Positions 44,104-51,142 of a stretch of DNA of 64,000 nucleotides are shown one piece after another. This stretch comes from Acidobacteriaceae bacterium (GTDB taxonomy: Bacteria; Acidobacteriota; Terriglobia; Terriglobales; Acidobacteriaceae). The DNA lies in the NCBI GenBank assembly GCA_025462735.1, contig JAOAPC010000024.1, positions 1-64,000 of the forward strand, in the 5' to 3' direction. Every line of letters starts with the position of its first letter. The stretch's first letter is position 1. The translations under genes were made by a program, and so were the position numbers. The notes under the pieces were generated by a model that had not been told where the DNA came from, did no database searches, and saw only the letters and a list, made by a program, of their open reading frames with translations.

Positions 44104-45855
44104 ATGGCAGAGTATAAGAGCCCGCAATCCGAACCAGGTACGGAGCAGCGCTTCGTACTGGTATTCCTGCTGATGGCTGGCGTCATTTTCGGTGCCCAGT
44201 TCTTAATGAAGAAGTATGCGCCGACGCCGCCAAGCAGCGCGCATCCGAACCAGGCGGTTCAATCCGCTCCGGTCCAGCCCCCAGTTTCGGCCGCGGCGAC
44301 AGCAGCGCCGCACCAGAAGCGTGCTGCAAGTTCGGCGACCGCTCCGGCCGAGCAGGCAGAGTCAGAATCCGAAGCGGTTATTGAGAACGATCTCTACCGG
44401 ATCACCCTTACCAACCGCGGTGCGCAGGCGAAGTCGTGGATATTGAAAAAATATTCAGATGATCAGGGGCATCCGCTCGACTTGGTAAACCCGCAGGCTG
44501 CGGCAAAGTATGGATACCCACTGTCGTTATGGACCTATGATGAGTCGCTCCGCAATAAGCTGAATTCGGCGCTGTATGTCGCCTCTAAAACGGGCACGAC
44601 TAGTGCCCCGACGAGTCTGGCATTTGAGTATTCCGATTCCGGACTCACGGTGCGCAAGGAGCTGGAATTCGATCACAGCTATGTAGTGCATGTTCAAACA
44701 TCGGTGTTTTTGAACGGGAGCCCGGTGTCTGCGTTCCCGGCCTGGCCAGCAGGGTTCGGCGATCAGACCACTCCTTACGCGTATGCTCAAGGGCAATTTG
44801 AATACCAGCTCAACAACAATACTGAGCACGTTCCCGCCAAGAAAATTTCGAATGGCAATACGCTTCACGGAACATTCAACTGGGTAGGAACAAGCAGCGC
44901 CTTCTTTGGCGCTGTGTTCATTCCGGACAAAATTGACGACCTTTATGTAGTGACGCTGCATAACGCCATCGACATCGCTCCGGATCCGAGCAAGCCCAAC
45001 GAGACCAAACCGGCAGATGTTTTGGGAGTGGCGGTGGGGCATCCCGGCGAAACGAGTGCACGATTGTTTGTTGGTCCGAAGGCGCTCGAAGTCCTCTACT
45101 CGATCCCGGTACCGAGCATAGTCGGCGCCGATAAAGACTTGCGCAATGTATTGAATTTCGGGTGGTGGGGGGCGATTGCCCGGCCGCTCTTCTCCTGGCG
45201 GTACATCGGCCTGCGTTGGTTTCACCAATACACGCACAACTGGGGCTGGGCGATTGTGCTGCAAACGTTGATCATCACCCTGGCGCTGCTGCCATTGCGT
45301 ATTTATCAGATGAAATCTGCACTCAAGATGCAGAAGCTGCAGCCGCAGATGAAGTCCATCCAGGAGAAATACAAGAAGTACGGCATGCGCGATCCGCGAA
45401 AGCAGGATATGCAGAAGGAAATCGCGGAGCTCTATAAACGGGAGAAGGTGAACCCGGTCAGCGGATGCCTTCCGCTGCTTGTACAAATGCCATTTCTGAT
45501 CGCGTATTACAAAATGCTTGGCGCCGCAATTGACTTGCGCCAGGCGCACTGGTTGTGGATCCACGACCTGTCGGCGAGCGACTGGATTCTGCCGCTGATC
45601 ATGGCGGCCAGCATGTTCCTCATGCAGCGTATGACCCCGCAGCCCGGAATGGACCCGGCGCAGCAGCGCATGATGACCTTTCTGATGCCGATCATGATGG
45701 GCGTCTTCTTCTTCAAGCTACCCGCCGGCCTGAATCTTTATTATGCGGAGAGCAACTTGATCATGATTGCCCAACAGGCGATTATGAACCGCACAGGATT
45801 GGGGCGGGAGATGAGGGAGATTGCGGCCAAGCGGGCGAGGAAGAGGGACAAGTAG
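44104..45855 (+). CDS. yidC: Membrane protein insertase YidC
   Basis: Inner-membrane insertase and chaperone, 583 aa, Gram-negative type. It has an N-terminal membrane helix (FVLVFLLMAGVIFGAQFLMK), an Ala/Pro-rich linker and a large periplasmic P1 domain (about 95-350). The conserved insertase core follows with WGWAIVLQTLIITLALLPLR, the cytoplasmic hairpin KMQKLQPQMKSIQEKYKKYG, and later helices including MTPQPGMDPAQQRMMTFLMP. It starts 5 bases after yidD, so the genes are probably cotranscribed. Confidence 0.97.
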   Translation: MAEYKSPQSEPGTEQRFVLVFLLMAGVIFGAQFLMKKYAPTPPSSAHPNQAVQSAPVQPPVSAAATAAPHQKRAASSATAPAEQAESESEAVIENDLYRITLTNRGAQAKSWILKKYSDDQGHPLDLVNPQAAAKYGYPLSLWTYDESLRNKLNSALYVASKTGTTSAPTSLAFEYSDSGLTVRKELEFDHSYVVHVQTSVFLNGSPVSAFPAWPAGFGDQTTPYAYAQGQFEYQLNNNTEHVPAKKISNGNTLHGTFNWVGTSSAFFGAVFIPDKIDDLYVVTLHNAIDIAPDPSKPNETKPADVLGVAVGHPGETSARLFVGPKALEVLYSIPVPSIVGADKDLRNVLNFGWWGAIARPLFSWRYIGLRWFHQYTHNWGWAIVLQTLIITLALLPLRIYQMKSALKMQKLQPQMKSIQEKYKKYGMRDPRKQDMQKEIAELYKREKVNPVSGCLPLLVQMPFLIAYYKMLGAAIDLRQAHWLWIHDLSASDWILPLIMAASMFLMQRMTPQPGMDPAQQRMMTFLMPIMMGVFFFKLPAGLNLYYAESNLIMIAQQAIMNRTGLGREMREIAAKRARKRDK

Positions 45856-45860
45856 CTCTC

Positions 45861-46000
45861 AGCCGTCAGCCATCAGCCGTCAGGAAACCGGCTGATGAGA
45901 TGCGGTATGCGTCTGCGGTAAACCTGGCGGGGTTCACGGCGAATACGAGTCTTGAGTGCAAGAGATTTTACTGAGGGCTGACGGCTGATAGCTGACGGCT
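45861..46000. repeat. Inverted repeat flanking a 94-base spacer
   Basis: agccgtcagccatcagccgt (from 45861) pairs with acggctgatagctgacggct (to 46000). The arms are 23 bases with internal agccgtcag duplication. The element lies between yidC and jag, with the right arm 8 bases before the jag start. Confidence 0.85.
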
Positions 46001-46008
46001 TCTTTTCT

Positions 46009-46518
46009 ATGAATAAAATCGAATCTGCAAACCAGCTCAATGGGTTTCTGAACGGCGTGGTCAAGCATGCCGGGCTCAAGCTGAAGTACCGCATCACCGT
46101 CGACCCTGCGATTGCCGACGACCGCGACTGGGAGCGGCCGGATATTCTTGTGGAATTCGCCGGGCCGGATTCGTCGCTTCTATTGGAGCGTGGCGCCGAA
46201 CTGTTGCGTTCGCTCGAACTGCTGGCTATGGAGATGCTTCGCCTGCCTGGCAATGAGCACGAAAAAATCAACTTCGACTGCATGGGACAGAGAAAGGCGC
46301 GGCTGGAAGAACTGCGCTTGTCCGCGAGCGTTGCTGCCGAGAAGGTCCGGCAGAGCGGGACTCCGTACCATTTTGCGCCGATGTCCTCGCGCGAGCGCCG
46401 CATTGTGCACCTGGCATTGCGCGACGAGCACGATCTGGTAACCGAAAGCACCGGCGAGGGCCTGCGAAGGTCAGTGGTGCTTTACCCGAAGGACCAGAAG
46501 AGCTCTCAACGCATCTAG
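46009..46518 (+). CDS. jag: RNA-binding protein Jag/KhpB (R3H domain)
   Basis: A 169-aa RNA-binding protein with a KH-like domain (about 30-90: RPDILVEFAGPDSSLLLERG, then ALLRSLELLAMEMLRLPG). A C-terminal R3H domain follows (about 105-165: MSSRERRIVHLALRDEHDLV, then TESTGEGLRRSVVLYP). The N-terminal Jag_N domain of longer homologues is absent. In firmicutes KhpB acts with KhpA in cell elongation control. It is the last gene of the rpmH-yidC series. The right arm of an inverted repeat abuts its start, so no good ribosome site is seen. Confidence 0.9.
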   Translation: MNKIESANQLNGFLNGVVKHAGLKLKYRITVDPAIADDRDWERPDILVEFAGPDSSLLLERGAELLRSLELLAMEMLRLPGNEHEKINFDCMGQRKARLEELRLSASVAAEKVRQSGTPYHFAPMSSRERRIVHLALRDEHDLVTESTGEGLRRSVVLYPKDQKSSQRI

Positions 46519-46595
46519 GCGCACTCAATAATTGCTAGTGGGGGACGAGCGTCCCGCCCGTGTTTCTCACACCCAAAATCCCTGATCGATTGACC

Positions 46596-46820
46596 TCAGT
46601 GTCGAATCCTTCCGATCAAATACAGAATCACCGATATGACCACGCTCAACAGGATCGACGTGGCCAGCGGAAAATAAAACGTGGTGTGCTTCCCGCGATA
46701 AAGAATGTCGCCAGGCAAACGGCCGATCGGAAGGTTAGTGCGGCCAACGAGAATCAAAACTAGTCCAATGGCGACCAGGACCACGCCGAAGAACAACAGC
46801 ATCTTGCCGATTTCGGTCAC
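46596..46820 (-). CDS. DUF2905 family small membrane protein
   Basis: A 74-aa protein with two membrane helices (LLFFGVVLVAIGLVLILVGR and ATSILLSVVISVILYLIGRI). The conserved linker NLPIGRLPGDILYRGKHTTF with the P-G-D-I motif is typical of DUF2905. Function unknown. It is convergent with jag and followed by a 77-base gap. A weak hairpin (ggcctccgcaggagcgaaggcc) lies upstream at 46845-46866. Confidence 0.9.
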   Translation of the reverse strand: MTEIGKMLLFFGVVLVAIGLVLILVGRTNLPIGRLPGDILYRGKHTTFYFPLATSILLSVVISVILYLIGRIRH

Positions 46821-46907
46821 CTATCAATTCTAAAAGGAAAAGGCCTCCGCAGGAGCGAAGGCCATAAGCGGTGGAACGGGCGTCATTTGGCTCAAAAGCG
46901 AACACAA

Positions 46908-46966
46908 GGTCCCTCGACTGCGCGTGATTTCCGCTTCGCTCAAATCACGCTCCGCTCGGGATGACA
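46908..46966. repeat. Repeat of the ggtccctcgact...cgctcgggatgaca type
   Basis: Frame ggtccctcgactgcg ... ctccgctcgggatgacag, with the inner palindrome gcgtgattt...aaatcacgc. It is related to 34780 and 51081. Confidence 0.65.
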
Positions 46967-47013
46967 GTATTGTGGTGAGCCGCGGTGGAAGATGGGAAAG
47001 CGCCTCTCCGGTT

Positions 47014-47241
47014 TTACTTCTTCTCTGCAGTAGCTGGAGTGTTCTTGGCGTACTTGCGGCGAAAGCGCTCGACGCGGCCCGCGGTATCCATGAGCTTTTG
47101 CTTGCCGGTGAAAAACGGGTGGCAACTGGAGCAGATTTCTACGTGGATATCGCCCTTATGCGTGGAACGAGTGGTGAAACTGCTCCCGCAGGCGCAGAGC
47201 ACGCGGATTTCGTTGTATGCAGGATGAATGGCTGCCTTCAT
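47014..47241 (-). CDS. rpmE: 50S ribosomal protein L31
   Basis: A 75-aa ribosomal protein beginning [20 protein letters not shown], then [20 protein letters not shown], the L31 pattern. The Cys pairs (CAC, CSSC) mark the zinc-containing form rather than the Zn-free paralogue. It ends [16 protein letters not shown]. Standard length, with no neighbour in an operon. A paralogue elsewhere cannot be excluded. Confidence 0.96.
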   Translation of the reverse strand: MKAAIHPAYNEIRVLCACGSSFTTRSTHKGDIHVEICSSCHPFFTGKQKLMDTAGRVERFRRKYAKNTPATAEKK

Positions 47242-47394
47242 AGTGTCTCCAATGAATTACTGAGCATTTGATTCTAAAGGAGCGGCGCGGGATTCAGCAA
47301 ACCGTACGCCTCGCTAAGACAGCACTTGCCGCGGTTTTCGGGCGTCGGTTTGAACCTCTTCACTGTGCTCGTGCATAATCTTTCCGGAGCAACT

Positions 47395-49194
47395 ATGAAG
47401 ATGACCCTGCTTGTGGCTTTTTTCCTTTTTGCATTTGCCATCGTGCTCGAAGCGCAAACCCCTGGTTCGCCCACCCTTGCCGAAGCCGAACAGTTCATGA
47501 ATAAGGCCGAATCGCGCCTGGCCGAGCTCAGCGTAAAGGTCAGCCAGGCGAACTGGGTGCACGACAATTTCATCACTGACGACACCGAGGCCCTGGCAGC
47601 CAACGCGAATGACGAAATAACCGCGGTCACCACTGAACTGGTGGAGCAGGCCAAGCGATTCGATGGAATGAAGATGCCTCCGGACCTGGCGCGGAAATTC
47701 TTGTTGTTGAAGCTTTCAGTTACCGCACCAGGACCGAAAGATCCAGCGCTGAGAAAAGAAATGAGTGAGATTGCAGCGTCGCTCGAATCCGATTACGGCA
47801 AAGGCAAATTTTGCGACGGATCCGGGAAATGCCTGGACATTACTGCGGTTGAAAAGATCATGGGCGACAGCCGCGATCCTAACCAGCTCAAAGAAGTGTG
47901 GGCGGGGTGGCATGCGGTCGGCGCTCCCATGCGGAAGAAGTACACGCGCTTCGTTGACCTTTCCAACCAGGGTGCGCGCGATCTGGGTTTCAGAGACACG
48001 GGCGTGCTGTGGCGCGCAGGATACGATATGCCGCCGCAGCAATTCGACGCCGAAGTCGACCGGCTGTGGGAGCAGGTGCGGCCTCTCTATCTTTCGTTGT
48101 ACACATTCGTGCGGGCGCGCCTGTCGCAGAAGTATGGTGCGCAAGTAGTGCCGCCAAATGGACCGATTCCTGCCCATGTTCTCGGCAATCCTTGGGCGCA
48201 GGCGTGGGGCAATGTTTTTCCGATTCTCGGTCTGCCGGCGAACAGCAGCGGCTACGACCTGACCGAATTGCTTAAAGCCAAGAATCTCGATGCGCACGGC
48301 ATGGTGAAATACGGTGAAAACTTTTACAAGTCGTTGGGATTCGCGCCGCTGCCGCCCACTTTTTGGGAGCGGTCGTTGTTTATCAAACCTGCTGATCGAG
48401 ACGTTGTATGTCACGCCAGCGCATGGGACATTGACAACAAAGACGACGTACGGGTGAAAATGTGCATTCAGATCCGCGACGTGGATTTTGTGACCATCCA
48501 CCACGAACTGGGTCACAACTTCTATCAGCGAGCATATAAAAACCAGCCCCCCATGTTTCAAGGTGGCGCAAATGACGGATTTCATGAGGCGATTGGCGAC
48601 ACCATAGCGCTCGCCATCACGCCGGAGTACCTGAAGCAAATTGGCCTGCTGGAGCAGATACCGCCTCCGGAGGCCGACATTCCGATTCTGCTTAAACAGG
48701 CGCTCGACAAAGTTGCGTTTCTTCCCTTTGGCTTGCTGATCGACAAATGGCGATGGCAGGTTTTCTCCGGCGAGATCAAGCCCGGGGACTACAACAAATC
48801 GTGGTGGGACCTGCGGCTGAAGTATCAGGGCGTGGTGCCGCCGGTCGAGCGCAGCGAAGCCGACTTCGATCCGGGCGCGAAGTATCACGTGGCGGGGAAC
48901 GTTCCCTACATGCGCTATTTCCTGGCCGACATTTACGAGTTCCAGTTTTATCGCGCGCTTTGCCGGGAGTCCGGATATAAAGGGCCGTTGAACCGCTGCA
49001 CATTTTTTGGATCGAAAGCGGCGGGGGCAAAGTTCAACAAGATGCTCGAAATGGGACAGAGCAAACCCTGGCCTGACGCGATGGAAGTGGTCACCGGCCA
49101 GCGTGAAGCCGACGCGAGCGCCATCATCGAATACTTCGCACCGCTTAAGAAGTGGTTGGATGAGCAGAATAAGGGGATGAAGGCGGGCTGGTAG
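47395..49194 (+). CDS. M2 family peptidyl-dipeptidase (ACE-like metallopeptidase)
   Basis: Secreted zinc metallopeptidase of the angiotensin-converting-enzyme family, about 599 aa. The ATG at 47395 gives a signal peptide (MKMTLLVAFFLFAFAIVLEA). The zinc site is HELGH near residue 371 (TIHHELGHNFYQRAYKNQPP) with the third ligand Glu in NDGFHEAIGDTI. The C-terminal half carries KSWWDLRLKYQGVVPP and FQFYRALCRESGYKGPLNRC, as in M2 enzymes. It probably removes C-terminal dipeptides outside the cytoplasm. Its TAG stop (49192-49194) lies inside the 38-bp repeat of the tRNA-Glu cassette. Confidence 0.93.
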   Translation: MKMTLLVAFFLFAFAIVLEAQTPGSPTLAEAEQFMNKAESRLAELSVKVSQANWVHDNFITDDTEALAANANDEITAVTTELVEQAKRFDGMKMPPDLARKFLLLKLSVTAPGPKDPALRKEMSEIAASLESDYGKGKFCDGSGKCLDITAVEKIMGDSRDPNQLKEVWAGWHAVGAPMRKKYTRFVDLSNQGARDLGFRDTGVLWRAGYDMPPQQFDAEVDRLWEQVRPLYLSLYTFVRARLSQKYGAQVVPPNGPIPAHVLGNPWAQAWGNVFPILGLPANSSGYDLTELLKAKNLDAHGMVKYGENFYKSLGFAPLPPTFWERSLFIKPADRDVVCHASAWDIDNKDDVRVKMCIQIRDVDFVTIHHELGHNFYQRAYKNQPPMFQGGANDGFHEAIGDTIALAITPEYLKQIGLLEQIPPPEADIPILLKQALDKVAFLPFGLLIDKWRWQVFSGEIKPGDYNKSWWDLRLKYQGVVPPVERSEADFDPGAKYHVAGNVPYMRYFLADIYEFQFYRALCRESGYKGPLNRCTFFGSKAAGAKFNKMLEMGQSKPWPDAMEVVTGQREADASAIIEYFAPLKKWLDEQNKGMKAGW

Positions 49195-49225
49195 CGCTAC
49201 CGGGAATCGAACCCGGGTTTGAAGA
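49188..49225. repeat. Direct repeat, left copy of the tRNA-Glu 3' part (attachment-site-like)
   Basis: The 38 bases 49188-49225 are identical to 50340-50377, the 3' part of tRNA-Glu (acceptor 3' strand, T arm and the next bases). They overlap the stop of the M2 peptidase gene. The arrangement is that left behind by site-specific insertion into a tRNA gene. Confidence 0.9.
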
Positions 49226-49266
49226 CTAACAACTTACATCGGAAAGACTGTGCCCTCTTTTTCACA

Positions 49267-50241
49267 CTACCATCCGGCAAAATCTTTGCTTTCGAGCAGG
49301 CGCATTGTGTCCGACGAGCGTATTCGCCATTTGCCGTCAAGTGCTGCTGATTCAGTTAGCTTCGACAATTCCGTCTGAGGCCAATCTGTAGGGAAGGGTT
49401 CGTTAGGCTGTTTAGTGTCCCAATCGAAGTAGAGGAAGACACGAAAAAAGGAACTCGGTGTTGGCTGGGGAGTCTCACTGAGTTTGTAAATCTTTTGGAT
49501 TTCCAGACAGACCGCTTTTTGCAAGGGCTCCACGAGTTTTGCCAGCTGCAGCAAGAACTGCGGATCAGGATACTTACCTCCGTGGAACAGTGCGTTTCGG
49601 GCCCGCCCCCATATTTCATTGTCAAAGATTTTTCTTTCGCACGTCGGATTTGCAGCGCTAAACAGTTCCCAAGCCCGATTCCTGTCCGCGCCGCGGTGAC
49701 TCACCCCTTTCGTACAATGGGGACATTTGGAAACGATGTCCGTGTCCCCAGCTAGTTCTTCAAAGGCCAGCCAAGCAAATAGGAATTTCTCCAAAGTCAG
49801 TTGGCGTTGGTTGCTATAACGAAGCCAACATAATGGTAGGATAGGGCCCCGGTCGCAGTCGCATATCGATTGAGCTGCCTTGATTGCCGTTTCTTCCAAT
49901 TTGACTCCCTCCTGCGGTGCATTCTGCCCCACGTACCTACCTTTTCTCTTGCTGCTACCGGTTTCGTCCTTCAGCAGAAGTTCACATTCCCTAAGCAGGA
50001 GAGCTCGCCCGGAGGTCAATGCCAAAGCATCTAGACATGGAGGAATGACTGATCCAGAACAGAGCGAGAACGCTGCTTCATGATCGGAAGCCTCGACTGT
50101 GACCCGCGTCAAGATCGACGAGTCGCCGTCCTTTTTCGTGGAGAAAAGAAATGACAGGTCGTACTCGGAACTCTTGAGAGATACGTCATTTGCCGAACTG
50201 AGGGCAGTGGTTACACGATAATACAGTTGGTAGCGCGGCAT
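49267..50241 (-). CDS. HEPN-motif protein in a tRNA-bounded cassette
   Basis: A 324-aa soluble protein. The ATG at 50241 is chosen because AAGGAG lies 8 bases upstream; the frame extends to 50322 without support. The C-terminal half has the helix QRQLTLEKFLFAWLAFEELA, a CPHC pair (Cys173, Cys176), and WGRARNALFHGGKY with R215-N-x3-H220, the RX4-6H motif of HEPN RNases. The N-terminal half (PRYQLYYRVTTALSSANDVS) is not recognised and may be a sensing or binding domain. It is the only gene between the two 38-bp repeats. HEPN proteins in such islands are often antiviral or toxin RNases. That role here is inference. Confidence 0.75.
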   Translation of the reverse strand: MPRYQLYYRVTTALSSANDVSLKSSEYDLSFLFSTKKDGDSSILTRVTVEASDHEAAFSLCSGSVIPPCLDALALTSGRALLLRECELLLKDETGSSKRKGRYVGQNAPQEGVKLEETAIKAAQSICDCDRGPILPLCWLRYSNQRQLTLEKFLFAWLAFEELAGDTDIVSKCPHCTKGVSHRGADRNRAWELFSAANPTCERKIFDNEIWGRARNALFHGGKYPDPQFLLQLAKLVEPLQKAVCLEIQKIYKLSETPQPTPSSFFRVFLYFDWDTKQPNEPFPTDWPQTELSKLTESAALDGKWRIRSSDTMRLLESKDFAGW

Positions 50242-50339
50242 CCGGGTGACTCCTTGGCACCTCAAGGATGGGTGCTTTCGTTGGATTCTAGCCGTTCTAC
50301 GCGGGACGGCACCCGTTACCACGAGATGGCAGAAGATAG

Positions 50340-50377
50340 CTGGTAGCGCTACCGGGAATCGAACCCGGGTTTGAAGA
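50340..50377. repeat. Direct repeat, right copy within tRNA-Glu
   Basis: Right copy of the 38-base repeat, forming the 3' part of the intact tRNA-Glu gene. Distance to the left copy is 1152 bases. Confidence 0.9.
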
Positions 50378-50415
50378 TTGAGAATCTTCCGTCCTAACCC
50401 CTAGACGATAGCGCC
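50341..50415 (-). tRNA. tRNA-Glu (anticodon CTC)
   Basis: 75 bases including the encoded CCA. On the minus strand the acceptor GGCGCTA pairs with TAGCGCT (one G-T pair). The anticodon stem GAAGA/TCTTC holds the loop TTCTCAA with anticodon CTC. The T arm CCGGG-TTCGATT-CCCGG is perfect. All arms are intact, so the gene should be functional despite the cassette adjoining its 3' end. Confidence 0.96.
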
Positions 50416-50594
50416 ATATGAGCCGAAGGCGGGTACAACTGCGTCGAACTCAGCGTCGATTATAACAAGGCGCTGAGACTTTCTCGCGCAGGAGCCGGGG
50501 CTTCGTTCCCGCACGAAATATCCGTACAGGCCTTAGTCGGCGCGCGACAACGTGCTTCGACGTGCGGCGAAATACGAAAATTGGCCCGTGCCCG

Positions 50595-50957
50595 CTATCC
50601 GTGGTGGCGGCGAGTTTCGTGCAGAATCATTGCGAAATTACGTCCTCCAAGGCTGAAGCCCTGCTGGATGGTTCCAGTCACAGCCGCGTTGGTGCCTTTA
50701 CCGGGGACACCGAAATTGCTGCTGTAAACCCATAAGCGTCCGGTGCCGTCGTCGATTTCAAACGCGCCTACGCCCATCACATTAAAAGAATTCACTACGC
50801 GCCCGGCAATGGTGACTTCGTGATTGCTAAAGCGTGCCGGATCACGATTGATCGATTCGATGCTCCTGCGCGGCGGGCAGGCGGCCAGCAATAATGTTGC
50901 GGCAAGAAGGCAGGAGATTGCAGCGATTCGGGTGATGGCATTTGATGAGTAGGTCAC
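50595..50957 (-). CDS. Lipoprotein with OB-fold-like domain
   Basis: A 120-aa exported lipoprotein from a GTG at 50957 with GGAGG upstream. Its leader ends LLAATLLLAAC, a good lipobox. The mature part reads NRDPARFSNHEVTIAGRVVN, then AFEIDDGTGRLWVYSSNFGV and GKGTNAAVTGTIQQGFSLG. This is a small OB-like fold as seen in periplasmic BOF/YdeI-type proteins. Function unknown. It lies upstream of, and codirectional with, the phosphatase at 51143. Confidence 0.75.
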   Translation of the reverse strand: MTYSSNAITRIAAISCLLAATLLLAACPPRRSIESINRDPARFSNHEVTIAGRVVNSFNVMGVGAFEIDDGTGRLWVYSSNFGVPGKGTNAAVTGTIQQGFSLGGRNFAMILHETRRHHG

Positions 50958-51080
50958 AGTTCCTCCGGGGGGTTACAAAGCCAGATTATTTGAACACAGG
51001 CCGCGAGTAAAAGTTTGTCTGGGTTTTACTAAGAGTCGAGATTTTTCCCGATGGCGGCACGGGCGATGCAAAAAGACGTA

Positions 51081-51121
51081 AGGTCCCTCGCTCGCCCTGA
51101 GAGGGCGAACTCGGGATGACA
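51081..51121. repeat. Repeat aggtccctcgc...aactcgggatgac with inner hairpin
   Basis: Inner palindrome tcgccctgagagggcga (51092-51108). It is related to the repeats at 34780 and 46908, and lies 22 bases beyond the phosphatase 3' end. Confidence 0.65.
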
Positions 51122-51142
51122 ATTTGATGGAGCGGGCTGAAT

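Noticed and set aside
44527-45564. 345-codon minus-strand open frame
   Set aside because: It is antisense to yidC and low in recognisable structure.
47716-48888. 390-codon minus-strand open frame
   Set aside because: It is antisense to the M2 peptidase, whose catalytic motifs are clear.
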